From contig CM068370.1 in the NCBI GenBank assembly GCA_034769895.1, forward strand, positions 47,668,344-47,732,343: a DNA stretch of 64,000 nucleotides, written 5' to 3'. Shown piece by piece: positions 1-12,260 of the stretch; the stretch's first letter is position 1, and every line of letters starts with the position of its first letter. Origin of the DNA: Magicicada septendecula (lineage: Eukaryota > Arthropoda > Insecta > Hemiptera > Cicadidae). The notes under the pieces were generated by a model. That model was not told the DNA's origin. It ran no database searches and worked only from the letters and a program-made list of their open reading frames with translations. Both the position numbers and the translations under genes were made by a program.

Positions 1-430
1 GAATTTTTTAAATTTATAATAAATTTTAAAAGAAATTTTTTTTTATTGTACTATGTGTATGTCAACATGAAATGTGAGTGTGTGTGAGCCCAGTATTTGC
101 TAAAGGCAGCCCAGCTTGCAAAAGGAGGATCCATATCGGCGGAGGAGCTGGAATAATTTTAGCCAGGGATTGAGGATTTTGGGGGTAACATGTTAAAAGG
201 CGAGGTGCGCTGTGGTGCGAGTCTGTTCGATTTCTCGGTGTTGGGATCTCTTACGGAGAAGTCCAGTGATCTCGTTCAGATGAGTCCATGGTCGCTGAGC
301 CAGGGGGGTCGTGTACCCATGAGATTAAGAACCAGGGGGTTGTTGGCACCAGTTTCCTCACCGGTCCTCTTCGGGGTTATCGATGAGATTTCTTCTGTCG
401 TGAACAGCAGAATTCTCATCGAGGGGGTAT
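1..430 (+). mobile_element. 3' internal end of a Ty3/gypsy element (copy A)
   Basis: From about 88 onward the sequence is related block for block to 5868-6212 and to 22255-22616. The blocks run in the same order: a 'CAGTATTTGCTAAAGGCA' start, a 'GTGTTGGGATCT' block, a 'CAGGGGGGTCGTGTACCCAT' block, and a hairpin GATGAGATTTCTTCTG/CAGAATTCTCATC. The segment ends in a short G-rich polypurine run (GAGGGGGTAT) just before TGTAGCGGG, as copy C does before its 3' LTR. It is thus the tail of a related element whose coding part lies left of the window. The 81-aa frame across it is an incidental reading of this noncoding block. Confidence 0.7.
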
Positions 431-1802
431 TGTAGCGGGTCAATTTTTGGGTGTTTTTATTTTAACCGTTTGGGGCATTTATATATTTGTATTCATTTCA
501 TTTTCGGTCGGGAGCCTTATAAAATATGTCGAAATAACGGTATTATTGTGCAACGTATAACAGACCAGTGTTGAGAAACAGAACAGTTGGAAACAAAGCA
601 ATGAGACGCAGGTTGTTGTTGTGTAATGCGGCAAAGGAATTTGCACCTCCACAAAATTCGCAGAAATCTGTACTTGTGTAAACAGCACACAGACACAACT
701 GTATCACCACAAATCTTAGTGACGCAGCCAGCCACAAAACCGGATGTCCTGGGACGAACAAAATCCAGAAATGTGCTTTTTGAGCGGCAGGAAGTCATGG
801 CTAAATCCGGCTTTTCCAATGATGTCAGCAGAGCCAAGCCCAATATTAAGCTCTGGTCACCCACATATATCAGCTCCATTCCATATATAAAATGGTTACA
901 CGACAGCATAGGAGCAAGGAGCGACGACGAAAACATCGTGGCAGTAAAGAACCAGCTTCCCTCCAAAGAGAACATGTACCTGTTACGTTCTCGGTGACGA
1001 CACAGTCGACATTAAGCAGAGACGCCATACAGAACACAGCGTACCGCTACAGACACCTAAAGTTTCGGTTTGGGCCCGGTTGGTAGAGTTTTCGTAAATG
1101 TATTTAACGCAATAAGACCGACCGGGACCCCAGAAGGTAACAAACATATCGGAGTGAGTAATACGGACAGTGATGTGTAGAGATTAAAGTGATAAAACAA
1201 ATATTGAAGTTACGGGACCAACCGCGTGTTCGGCCGGCATCGTGTTCGTGGACGGGCACCGCGGATAACAATCGGAATATTTAAAATTGAATAAATAAAG
1301 GGGAAGATATAAAAAAAGGTATGGAAGAGTGCGTGGGCAAAATGGGCTGCCTTAGTTGTAAGTATAGTTTAAGGTAATTAAAACTTGATTGTGTAGCATT
1401 CTCATTCTGGTAATTATAACCATTAATCATAACTAATTCTTTTGTACTCATAGCAGTGAAAATCGACTTAATTCAGTAAAGTGATTTAGTTTACTTGGAA
1501 AATGTGTTAGTCTAAGTTATTTCGTCATTGCCACTTCCTCATTTTCTGTGGAAAAAATTCGTCTAACGAAATTGGGGGTTTTCTGAGTTTTATTACAGTC
1601 AGATGGCGTGATTTTTTTATAAGGGCAAGAGTGTATAAGTTTTCGATATTTAATCTTTAAAAAATATCGTGGCGACCTGGGCAGTTTCAAAAGATAAGTT
1701 TTACGGGGACCATGACGGTAAGTGAAATTCTGGCAGCGGTAAGTATTGTTTTATGAAGAGTGGAATGTATTAAATATCAGGGTAAAAAGTGAGTAACATC
1801 AC
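431..1802 (+). repeat. LTR of Ty3-like copy A (right end uncertain)
   Basis: It begins TGTAGCGGG directly after the polypurine tract, compared with TGTAACGGT in copy C and TGTAACGGG in copy D. Downstream it carries motifs shared with the other LTRs. 'GGCTGCCTTA' near 1348 also occurs in copy C near 14269 and 23308. 'GTGGCGACCT' near 1669 also occurs in copy D's 5' LTR on the minus strand near 52231. By analogy with the spacing in copy D the end should fall near 1800, but no clean CA end or primer site decides it. Short frames such as 626-997 have no recognisable protein similarity. Confidence 0.5.
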
Positions 1803-3559
1803 AGCCGGCCGGCAAGAGTTTCACTAAGTGTGAATTTTAACTTTTACACCACCAAAAGTGGTTAACAACAAAAGTGTTTGTAACAACAGTGACACCTTAC
1901 CATTCGGTAAGGTGTAATCAGCTAAGATGTGACCGGTAGCGAAATCAGCAAACTCGCGGTGTGCGATGTTCTACAGGAAAAACAACCGCAGCTAAATATT
2001 AGCTGTCCGATATTGGTGAGATCGCTCCAATATTTTTCAATATTATTCAAGTAAATCAACATCATAAAAGAATGACCAATTCAAAATTCAATAATGAGCT
2101 CAAAATAAAATAAATTGTACCAGAGAATGAGAGAGAGAGAGTGAGAGGGAGAGAGTGACTTAAATATTTTAAGTGCTGGGTTGTGCAGGTATTATATTTG
2201 TTTTGGTTTTAGCATATTATACTCTATTTCATTATGTTTATTATAGTTACAATGTTTATTTCTTATTAATGTTTACAAAATAAATAGGACTACGCCCCGA
2301 GGCATAGTAATGTGCGTGTTTGGCACATAGTTCAGTAGAATCATTTTTATATGTATGTAGAGTCTTTTTGATAATAAAAGGTAAACATTGGTAACCATTT
2401 CAAGTAATAGTAATTATTTCAGATAACACTTTCCGCTATCATATTGTTCGTTTAACACGAATTCTGGACCGCAAGGTAAGCCTAATATTTATGTTGTTGC
2501 ACAATCTGGCAACATGGCGCCCGTAATTATTCAATGTTTATTAGTAAATTAGTTAATTTTATGTGACACAAATTAGTAGCTTCACAATGTAAACAATGTG
2601 TGTATGTAGTAGAAATTGTTTAATAATAATAATAATATTTTGTCAAATTAAATAAATGATTACGACGGTGGTAATTAATGAATGATAAATTGTTTTGGAA
2701 GTAATGTAATTAAAAATGTTGTGTTTTCAATAATTGATTTAATTAAAATAATTTGAGATGATAGATATTTTTTGTTGGATTTAAAATGTTATACAATTGA
2801 GTTGTGATAATGATGGATTTAAATTATTTTATGAGATGTGAATTTGACAATAATTAATAAATAAATAAATGTTAAATTGTTTAGTATGGAATAACATTGT
2901 TGTTAAAATGTTGCAGAAGGTACAGGGAGTTATTGATGTTTATATTTGTGTGCTTATGACAGGGTATGAGTGATGTACTGTGAGTATAAATTTTATAATA
3001 CAAGTTAAATAGAGTAAAATGTTTACAGGTGTTGAAAGGATTTTTAACTCAATGATGAAACTAATTTGAGATAATTGTACTAAATAGAACCATAGTCAAA
3101 AGGTAGTAATAACTGAAATATGAGATAAAATAAATGTTAATAATAAATTTGAAATTTTTGAGGAATCTAATTGCAGTAAGTGATAAATAATGAAATGATG
3201 GTATATAGAAGAGTTAATAAAAATTTCAAATTATAATGTCTATAATTTTCTGTATAAATTATTTAAAAAAGAATTGGTTGTTTAATGTGAATGTAGCAAT
3301 GCTAATGATCAAGGTTAATGTCTATTTGTTTATTATGTTATGTTATGTTTTCATACGAGATATGTGGGTAATTTTGGGGGGTTGAGTGGTGTTAATAGAA
3401 GTGATATACTTATGGGATGTAGAAGCTGTAACTGTACAAGGGTTAGTGAAGTTATTAGGTTGGCTAGTACAGTGGTGGCATGTGCCACTGTAGGTAGCGG
3501 TAAGTGTTGGGGGTAACAGGGTGTGTTACCTCCATCGGAGGCCAAAATGGCGTAAAATA
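1803..3559 (+). other. Unclassified AT-rich stretch between Ty3 pieces
   Basis: No gene is supported here. The stretch holds a perfect hairpin at 1892-1915, a GA-rich tract at 2124-2158 that resembles the GA tracts inside copy D's LTRs, and a second splice-donor-like 'GCAAGGTAAGCC' near 2472. Long AT-rich runs with short TAAT/AAT repeats fill the rest. It may be leader or 3' UTR of Ty3 copy B, or a second, more decayed LTR. Confidence 0.4.
1892..1915. other. Perfect 10-bp hairpin
   Basis: ACACCTTACC and GGTAAGGTGT are exact reverse complements separated by ATTC. The stem contains a splice-donor-like GGTAAG and its mirror. No flanking U-run makes it look like a terminator. It sits just after LTR A, where a retroelement leader would lie, so it could be an RNA structure of that leader. 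Confidence 0.6.
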
Positions 3560-3639
3560 CACGGCACACCTTTTATATAATTTTATATTATATGCTGATT
3601 GATTGCCGTGCCGTGTATCATAATGACGAAGAGAACATG

Positions 3640-4070
3640 CCTGAATTTAGAGTTGATTTCCCCGCCTTTTCGGGCGATTACTGCCTTACCAGCACTAATC
3701 GTGGTTTTGGATGGCGGTCAAGCTATGGCCAAAAATTTGGAAACTTGACCATAGCTGACTTGAAATTGGTGTATATTTGAAATTAAAGGGGGTGACTTTA
3801 GGGGAAATCCCCGGAACTATGGAACAGCGGCTGCCACTCTGTTCGCGTGGGAACAGTAAACCAGGTGGTAGACCCGTTTTAAGGGCATATAAATATGTAA
3901 CAAGAGATATGATGATATCTACTTAATTTTAAAATTAACGCTGAAACAAGGACACGGAGATGATAAATTCCTCCACCAATGCCGTCCTTGTGGATGCAAA
4001 TGGGCGCAACAGTCCACCCTCAGAAAACAATAGTGTGTGTGGTTAAGGAGGTGACCCAGGGGGGTAACAA
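3640..4070 (+). other. Conserved 3' UTR module of the Ty3 family (copy B)
   Basis: The module contains, in order, a 'TTTTCGGGCG' block, an 'AATCGTGG' block, 'GGAACTATGGAACAGC', the hairpin CTGTTC-gcgtgg-GAACAG with an outer stem to GGTGGTA, and 'GTCCTTGTGGA' followed by 'GTGTGTGTGGT'. The same order is seen at 20808-21235 in copy C and, on the minus strand, at 49680-50155 in copy D. It is noncoding in all three. Conservation of block order in a region without ORFs suggests a function in element RNA. Confidence 0.65.
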
Positions 4071-5867
4071 ATCTAATCTAATTAACAAATCTAAAATTTG
4101 GTAACTTAATGATGGTGACTCAATACTGAGCTGAGTAAATAATTTTGTTTCAATTTGAGAAATAGGTGCATTAGATGTTTATTATGCTGTGTTTATTATG
4201 TCTTATGCATGTATTAGTTTATTGTGTTAGAGATAAGGATTGATAACATGTGTAATTTATATAATTTTGAAATGTGTTTATAGTAAGGTCATTCACCTTG
4301 CTAAGAAAATCAGCTGATCAGCTGTAGAATATCACTTATAAATGTTTGCAAATTTCCAATGTAATTAATGTTTGAATATAATGATTTTAATGTGTTAAAA
4401 GATTTTGATTTAAATGATGGAAGTAATTTGAGATAGTTAAGAATTTTAAATGGTTTGTAAAGGGTGGTAAAGTTGATTTTGGGTGATTATTATTTTGTTA
4501 GGACAATTAAATCAGTCCATGTTGAGTTTAAAAGGGGTACTAGAGAGAATAATATTGTTATGAATAATGTAATGAAGAATTTGAGAGGTAATAGTGACAC
4601 GGTAGCTATGGGGATAATTTGTAGAGTATTGATTGATATATATTGATGTAATAAGTAAATGGAGATATTTTTTGTAGACGAAAGTGATGTATTGGGAGAG
4701 TAATTAGTTGATGGGAATTTTGTAAGGGGGGTGGTGTGATGAGTCTGCAACGAAAGGTGTTGGGACAGGAAGGGACCGTTTAGCGCTGGAAAGGGTTGCC
4801 TAGGGAAAGTCCAGGAACCAGATAAGGAAATGAGAAATGGGAGGGGAACACACATTTTGAGTACAAAGGGGTAGAGATTATTTTTTTTTATATATAAGGG
4901 TAGAATGATGTGAATTGAGTTTGAGTAGTAAGTGGGTTGAGAGAATGTTTGATAGATGTTTTTGATAGAGGGGTGTCATGTTAGTTAAAGCTGTTAGTGA
5001 CGTTAGAGTCAGAAGGGGATTAAGAGTATATATAAATGCCAAGTTGATACAATCGAGTTATTATGAATAATTAAGTCACCCAAATTTATTCAGAATGTTA
5101 AAGAAAGGTAATCATAGTTGAAATGATAAGATTAATTAAAGCAAGTGACAGATTTTGATAGAAGCTGAAACTAATTAAAGCTATAAAATGTGTAAATTTT
5201 GATTAATTTAAATGTCAGTTTTATTGTTAATTGTAATAATACTATGTTAAATTTAAATGTCTTACTTTATTATGTTGTATTATGTTCAAAGATAAAAAAT
5301 GTTGAAGCTGTTCTATGTACTCTATGATGTAGTTCTGTGTATAACATAGGTATGTCAAGGTCGTTGACTTGACCCAGTTTGATCAGCTGATGGTTGATGT
5401 TATAAACTAGACCAGTTTCTGGCAATTGATTGATGCAATCTGGTTGCTTAATTGAATTAAATGATTTTGATTTTTCTGAAATTGATAAAAATTAATATTT
5501 TGATAAATTTAAATTTTTTTTGAAAAAAAAAACATTTTTTTTATTTTATGCCTGCCATATAGGTGATGTTTGAATTTCAAGTGTATTATTGTTTATGTGT
5601 ATTACTAGTGTTTTTTATTGAATTGTATTGTTTAGTATGTATGTATAATCAAATGTTAGGGTAAATGAGTTTGTTTTAATTAGATGTTCAATTTATTTCT
5701 TTTTCTGATTATTGAGAGTAATGAAGAAAATTCACAGATTCAGATAAAAGATTTTTATTTTGAGTTTTGAGAAAGTAATGGTAATAAGCCAATTTGATTT
5801 TAATTGAAACGAAATTTTGAAGTTGAAACTAAATGTAGTTAGAATGTATTAATGAGTATATGCATGC

Positions 5868-6212
5868 ACCCAGTACTTGCTAATGGCAGCCCAGTGTGCT
5901 TAGTAAGGGGGAACATATCGGTTGAGGATCTTGCATGGTATAAGGCCAGGGATTTGGAGTTTGGGGTGGCATGTTAGAAGGTTAGGTGCGCTGTGGTGCG
6001 TGTCTGTTAGATTTTATGGTGTTGGGATCTCGGATAGAGAAGTCCAGTAATCTCGTTCAGGTGCAGCCATAGTCGCCGAGCCAGGGGGATAGTTTACCCA
6101 TGATGTATAAGAACAAATGGGGGGCTGTTGGCACCATATCCTCACCGATCCTCTTAGGGGTTTAGCAATGAGATTTCTTCTGTTTCGACAGAAGATCTCT
6201 CATTGGGGGGGG
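5868..6212 (+). other. Terminal 3' block with polypurine tract (copy B)
   Basis: The block runs from 'CACCCAGTACTTGCTAATGG' to the run of eight G at 6205-6212. It parallels 22255-22616 closely, including the hairpin GAGATTTCTTCTG...CAGAAGATCTC just upstream of the G-run. In copy C the equivalent G-run immediately primes the 3' LTR, so this is the likely plus-strand primer region of copy B. Confidence 0.7.
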
Positions 6213-7345
6213 CTAAAAGGAGGAGTTTTGATTTTATTTAAAAAAGCGTAAATCCATTTTCATCTGTGTGGCCAGCCACGTGTTAAACAAAAGCTTTGTT
6301 CAGGCAAAGAAACGGTGAGGTGAACTAAGTACAATGGAATGTGTCGTGTTGCACACAACTTCTTAATTCTCAGAACTGTAGTACTGTGTAATCCGCCCAA
6401 ACGCACTAACATCTGCGGAGCGCATAACCCACGCTAACCAAAAGTCGCACAAAATGGCTTGGGCGAATTTTGTTCAACAATGTGCTTGGGGCAAGGCGGA
6501 TATAAGATTAAGGACACGCCTTTCCAATGACGTCAACTAGTGGACACCAGATTTCGTCGACGTCCAACACACGGGAGTTGCATGTGTTGCCTGAACAGTG
6601 ACTATGACTTTAACGTACAAGGCATTGCTTTCCGTCTTGTTCAAAAAAAATCTAAGTGGTGGGGACTTGGAAAATACTCCTCGCAGTACGTCACCGACGC
6701 TCGCCTGCGCAGGCAGCCTGCAAACAGGGCTCATTAATAAAGTCTCAATATCAAGTAAATGTGAGTACAGTTTTCGGAAAATGCGGAAGTGAGAACAGTT
6801 TTCGGAAGAGAATAAAAAGCGTAAATTGTTTCGGACAAATAGAGTGAATTTTGTAAGTGAGGAGCCACGAGGTCGGAGAAACACCACGTTGCCAGCAAGG
6901 GTACTACGTAATGTATCCAAACAAGTATATAAGTAATCTGGAATAAAATGGGCCTATCTAATTAAAGGGGTAAAATTTTTCAATGGTGTGAATGTGTGTG
7001 AGCAGGCTGGGCGGCCACTTTAAGGTAAGATGTTTAATTGTAGGATTGTAGTATATCCAATCATGTCATAAATATTATAAAAAGTTTTATTTATTTTGAA
7101 TTTCTGGCAAGAAGTAATAGATTGATGGAAAGAAATTGAGGTAAAGAAATTAATAATTAATAACGAACATGTTGAAAGTTTTAAAGAAAAGAGTTTAATA
7201 AAATTTAATTTGCTTCTCTTACTAAATGTGAGTTGTGTACGTTATTAATACAACCTTGAAATCATACTTGCATTTCCACGTTCGTGTGACGAACTCTGGG
7301 CGAAGAAGAAAATTGGGTAAAATTTGAAGGTAAGTGGAGAACAAA
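6213..7345 (+). repeat. Decayed 3' LTR of Ty3-like copy B
   Basis: It follows the G-run of the terminal block, but the expected TG start is not intact (CTAAAAGG). It contains 'GTGTGTGAGCAGGCTGGGCG' near 6992, matching 'GTGAGCAAACTGGGCTGCC' of copy C's LTR, and ends with a 'GAAGGTAAGTGGAGAAC' block like copy C's 'AAAGGTAAGTGGGAG'. The right boundary is approximate. The 127-aa minus frame at 6537-6920 has no recognisable similarity. Confidence 0.5.
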
Positions 7346-8239
7346 ATATTTTTTTCGATTTTAATATATTAATAAAAAGTAAATAAACAAACATCACACA
7401 TTATAACACCATTTATTTTATCTTACTAATTATCCTTTTGAACATAGGACGTTTTACTTATTTTGCACTTATATTCTTTAATATATTTTTCTTCTAAACT
7501 TTGCTATATATTTTCTCTGTACCTAACCATTGTAACACTAATATTTTTACTCATTATGGGATGTTTACCCATGAATACCATTGTATTCCTAATCTACAAT
7601 CACTCTTTAATTCTAATAACAATAATATTCTTATTCTTTGGTAATTTCCACCATTAACCTGTAGTGTTTATCACTGGTTTTAGGTGTCTATGACTATCTG
7701 TTGGGTTTTCTATTTATTTTGGGGTTTACACTGGCACTTTGCACTTTTTTATGGTACTTGAGTGTTACTAGTGGTTATTCCCTAATATTGATTTTTATTT
7801 TCTCACTTAATCACCTTCACTCCCTACCTATCTCTCACTTCTGGATTTTTTTTTATTGTTTTATTGACAATTATTAGTTATACTGTTAACAAGTTTCATG
7901 CTCTGATTTACCTATCATTATATAGTTGTTCATAACATTTAATATCTATTTCTTTGGTTAGTGTACTTTAGTTGACATTACTTTATTTGATTTTAATATT
8001 TATCATTTACATTTATTATTTGTTTGAGTCTTTTTCATCATCATTTGCATTTAATATTTCTCATTTTATTTCATTTATTTGTTTGTGTCTTTTTCATATA
8101 CCTTCTCATTTTATTTTCTTTATTGAGTCAATCACTTGGGTTGGGTCCTAGTCATTTGTCTCGTCATAGTCATTTTATTTTCATTAGTTTTAATATAGTT
8201 GATTCATAGTTTTTTCCCTGGTATTGGGGTGGCTTTTTG
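7346..8239. other. T-rich intronic stretch, nothing recognised
   Basis: A run of TTTATT/TTCAT-rich sequence with hydrophobic-looking chance frames. I see no splice-bounded exon, RNA gene or terminal repeat. Confidence 0.6.
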
Positions 8240-9888
8240 TGTTGTAACACTGTAAAAGGATAATAGTGTAAAGGTGGAAAATGTGCAAACAGCAGTTAAC
8301 AATAGTGCTTTGTGCTAATCTTTGTACAGTGAAAGACCAACCTCTTGTGATACACACAGTGGTCCATCCACAGTGCTTCAAGAATACTGATATTTGCTTC
8401 TTGGTATGTCTTGGCATGCTAACAGAAAAGCTTGGACGATGTATGACATTTTCATTTCTCGGCTACATACTTTGAATTAAAAAAAATGTGCTGCCAAGAT
8501 AGAAAAATTCTCCTTTTTATGGATAATGCACCTTGTCACTGCCAAGAAAAGTTGTCAAATGTAGGATTAAAATTTTTACTGGCAAATACAACATCTTGTC
8601 TTCAACCAATAGACTATGGAGTAATAAAAGCTTTTACAGCCAATTACTGTAAAAAGTTCTTACAGTCACTTGTGGCTAAAATGGATGTCAGTCACTTCAG
8701 TGCACGAACAGGCCAAGTTGGTAACAACAGCAGACACTATTAGCTGGATTAAGAGTGCATGGAATGAAATGAAAAGAGAGACGCTTGGAAAAGGTTTCAT
8801 TTGATGTAGTTTTTTGTCACTTGATGGTGGTGGGTTTTTAGTGGATATCTCTGAAGGCTGTGACAATGGATCTCATCTGACTAAATCGTGTGAGGTTGCC
8901 AATGTAGAAGTTGACTTATCTTCAGTGGACCAACACATTGAATGCTTCAATGAAGATGAAAATTGTGAAAGGATTGTTGCAGAATTAAATCCAAACCATG
9001 AGAGTGATGATGGAGAATGTGAAAATGAAGATATAAGGGATATCATTGAGCTGATTGACTTAAAGGAAAGGCTTCCTAGTATCACTAGACACAGAGCTCT
9101 GGCCAGTGGTAATGAACATACTTGGTGAAGCAGAAAGGAGAATGAAAATGTGATCATAAGTACATGTATAAAGACGTATGTGCAGATGCCCATATCAGAA
9201 TTCTTCAAGAACATACAATAATACAATAATGAACATACAAAAATTATTATAGCAGTACAGGTTAAGTGCTTCAATATTTTATTAGGTCAGATGAAATAAG
9301 TTCATGCCTCGAAGGTGCCAAACAAGAAAACAATGAAGACTTGTCAAAACGAGGAAGTAAATGAGGCTGTGTTTTTATGGTTCACACAACAAAGGGACAA
9401 CAAAGATGATGACATAGCAGAGAGCAGCAGTCGTGACACCATTGACAAAATCTTTAATGCCTTAGAGGTAAGAGTTTTTATTTTGGGTTAGGGTATTAAA
9501 TTTGGCTACACGAAATACACGTTTTTCTCACAGATTTTTATTCATATTTTCAGATAGCGTTACGGTCCATTGAACGATCTGAAGAGTGAAAGCCCTCTGA
9601 CATTCTGCTAATGAAGCGATGGTGACATATTTCTACAAGAAAGCAATGTGAAAAGACAAAGCAAAGGACAAAGGAAGATTTTAAAAAAATCATAAAATTA
9701 GTGTTAAAAAATGACTTTATATAGTTTGATTTTTATTAAAATCTTTTGATAATATTGTATATTGCCTAAGTTATTTTACCTCTAACTTTAAAAGTTGACA
9801 TCTTAATTATTATCAAAAATTTTGTTTATTTGTAACCGCCTCCCCCCTCTGTTGACCCCCTCTGTTTTGGTTAACAGAGGTTCTACTA
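8240..9888 (+). mobile_element. Tigger/pogo-type DNA transposon relic
   Basis: The element carries a broken DDE transposase of the CENP-B/Tigger/Jerky type (see the pseudogene entry). Its right end is recognisable: the rightmost 35 bases read on the minus strand as TAGTAGAACCTCTGTTAACC, the classic Tigger terminal repeat, flanked by a TATA-type TA target. I could not identify the left terminal repeat, so the left limit is approximate and the element is probably 5'-truncated. Confidence 0.75.
8281..9715 (+). pseudogene. Broken Tigger/pogo transposase (DDE_1 family)
   Basis: Fragments appear in the proper order. 8281-8475 corresponds to the 'ANxxGTxxxPLVIGKS..P.CFKN' region after the first catalytic Asp. 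8486-8743 contains ILLFMDNAPCH, with the second Asp, and NTTSCLQPIDYGVIKAF, the third catalytic-residue region. 8814-9128 is an acidic tail. 9395-9715 resembles the C-terminal 'W...KRW' region. Several frameshifts and stops separate the pieces, and the N-terminal HTH_CENP-B part is missing. The family cuts and pastes at TA sites; this copy cannot encode a working enzyme. Confidence 0.82.
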
Positions 9889-9959
9889 TATATAAAAGCT
9901 TTTAGAAAAACAAAATAGAAAATAAAATCAAATATAAAATAAAACTGAACAATTAAGAA

Positions 9960-10670
9960 TTAATCAAAATGAACAAAACAAAAATAATAACAACAATAAA
10001 AAATGGGCCACATTCACATACATAAATAATAAAATGACAAAGCTAACAAAACTGTTTAAGAACACATACATTAAAATAGCGTACAAAACTAATAAAAATA
10101 ATCTACAAAAACTAAATAACCTACACAACAAAGATAATACAACAACCAATGGTATTTACAAAATTGAATGCCAAGATTGCAATAAATGTTACACAGGACA
10201 AACAAAAAAACAACTGAAAAAACGTTATTTTGAACACCTAAACGCATACAAAAAACAGAAATATACAAATCTAATTTGGCCACACATCCAATAAACACCG
10301 GACATTAATTCCCAAACATAACCAACATGACACTAATAAAACACATGCGACCACACAAAGGCACCATAATGAACATTTGGAAAAATTTACAAATATACAA
10401 ACAAAACACAAAACAAACTAATACCTGAACAAATACAAATCAATACAAAACATGACACAATTTTCAAAGCACTCAACATCGAAAATACACAAAATACTAA
10501 TACATACACCACAATCACACACAATAATACCACTTTAAAATACCAGGAACCAACAAGAAACCACAATAACGACCAGCCAACACACAAATACTTCACCAGA
10601 CGCAAAATCACGAAGCCTGAGGATGAGAACACAATGGTTCTCAAAACATGTTCCTAATAAGGAAAGAAAT
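9960..10670 (+). mobile_element. Penelope-like element 3' fragment with GIY-YIG nuclease
   Basis: The frame at 10034-10294 encodes NGIYKIECQDCNKCYTGQT, a GIY-YIG nuclease core with the CxxC insertion typical of Penelope-like elements, then KRYFEHL. The same domain occurs in the better-preserved copies at 46252-49180. The reverse transcriptase is absent, and the frame breaks after about 86 codons. The tail around 10610-10660 (CCTGAGGATGAGAACA...) has a stem GAGAAC/GTTCTC followed by AAAACATGTTC. It resembles a degenerate hammerhead of the sort found at Penelope 3' ends. Confidence 0.75.
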
Positions 10671-10739
10671 ATCTTGAGGTAAATTCATTATAAAAATTAA
10701 ATATAATATATATTATAACAGGACCAAATATCATTTATT

Positions 10740-12260
10740 TGGAGTTATATGTTAAGTGTATACTATATTCATGTTTAAATAAATTTTAATAGTCGAAACT
10801 CCACTCATATGTAGTAGCGATCAAAATAATGCATTGTAAAAGACGCACACGCGGCTGTTACATAATCAACTCGCTGTGGAAAGAAGACGACCACACCCAA
10901 ACTTTCAATTATTAATATTTCGGAAACCAGTAAATTAAGGCAAAATCCATTATAGCCAAAATGTTTGCCAAAATATTAATAATAAGGTGTGCGAATTTTA
11001 CGCAATATAATTAAATAATAACAGAGTTAATTAATTTAATGTGAATAACTTCTGTAATAATTGAGCTACATTAATGAGCTTTTAATATGTTATAACTATA
11101 AGAATTTACAACAAATTGTATATTTTGGAATTAGCACAACTTGGTTTGCAACCAAGAAAATCGCAATTTAAAACTGTCACAGGAAATCCGGAGGGACAAT
11201 TCAGTTCCGTTGTGTTAAGAATATTAGTAATAATATAAATTCTCCGTCTGTGGGAAACTAATTTCGTTCTCACGGACTAAGGTGATTCAAATTTTGTGTA
11301 GTAGGGAGAGTGTGTCAGCCAATCAAATCATTCGAAGAAATCCCAACCAGCGTGGAGTTTTGGGGCTGATGAAACACTCTACTGCCAGTATTTGAGAAGA
11401 ACAGACGTATTTCTTCGATCGTCTCAAAACCATAGTTTTGTGAAGACTCATCTGAAGACTCTACGTGGTCAACACGCATAATTACGAACATTATAACACA
11501 GATCAACTGTAACGATTCGTAATTACAGCATCCAGTCAAGATACTCTTCATTTCAACAAACAAGCTTATTGTGCACTACAAGCTGTGGTCATAAGCACGC
11601 AAGAGATCTACAAGACTACAAGACCTTACTTCAAGAATACGACAGAGAGGCCGTCTAAACCATTGTGAATCAGCTGACGAGCAGAGCTACCACTCGAACG
11701 ACACACACACACACTGACGTGGAACGTGCAATCGACGAGGGACGTAAAGCAGTTCTCGCAGAAAGCCGCAGACGTAAAAACTTCAACAAATAGCAGGAGA
11801 GCAGAGGTTGCTGATTTCCGAACTCAACGCCGAAACCCAGGACGCTCAAGTATATCACTATCTCTAGCCGATTGGACAGCGAGGGACATCTGGAGCATCT
11901 CTACGATCCACTTCAAAATCAGGAAAGCAAAATCAAGTTATCTATTTTTCAAACGTTAAATTTTCTTTCTTTTTCAATTAAAATCATTGTAATTTAAATC
12001 ATTCAGGTGCCACAAATCAAAGACTCTAGTAAATAAGAATAATTCATTTGTGATAATCTGTATAGCCAGTATAAGTAATTAGTAAGCTTTAGTTAAGAAT
12101 TAATAGAGATAAAACAGAAAGCGCTATACAAATCTTAACAAACAATTAAATAATTTGCTCATACTGCAGTATACGAGAGTCAAGTCACTAGTAAATAAAG
12201 GGACGTGAACTAGACTGTCACGCCTAGTTTATTTTGGAATATATTCAATTAACTTTAGAG
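10740..12260. other. Unclassified moderately complex region, possibly LTR-derived
   Basis: GC content and sequence complexity rise at 11280-11930 relative to the neighbours. The stretch has no supported protein; frames at 11315-11563 and 11726-11959 have no recognisable similarity. It ends with 'AATAAAGGGACGTGAACTAG', which could be a polyadenylation signal of an LTR. I cannot place terminal repeats, so this stays unassigned. Confidence 0.3.

Larger units (their letters stand above)
3560..7345 (+). mobile_element. Ty3-like copy B, 3' portion without gag or pol
   Basis: This is a collection of noncoding blocks in the same order as the 3' half of copy C. A GGGCG-containing block with the CTGTTC/GAACAG hairpin lies at 3560-4070. 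AAGGTC...ATCAGCTGAT motifs lie at 4285 and 5357. The terminal block with G-run lies at 5868-6212, followed by a decayed LTR. No gag, protease, reverse transcriptase or integrase reading is present, so this copy is truncated or noncoding. Frames at 3592-3780 and 4464-4855 lie in these UTR-like blocks and are not supported as genes. Confidence 0.6.

Noticed and set aside
190..435. Plus-strand 81-aa frame
   Set aside because: It lies in the noncoding terminal block of a Ty3 element that is conserved as nucleotide sequence in copies B, C and D but is not open in those.
7463..8209. Two hydrophobic plus-strand frames resembling membrane peptides
   Set aside because: They arise from T-rich sequence; no splice sites, no conservation signal and no recognisable domain.
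10387..10644. Minus-strand hydrophobic frame of 85 aa
   Set aside because: It is antisense to the Penelope-like fragment's A/C-rich tail and has no similarity.
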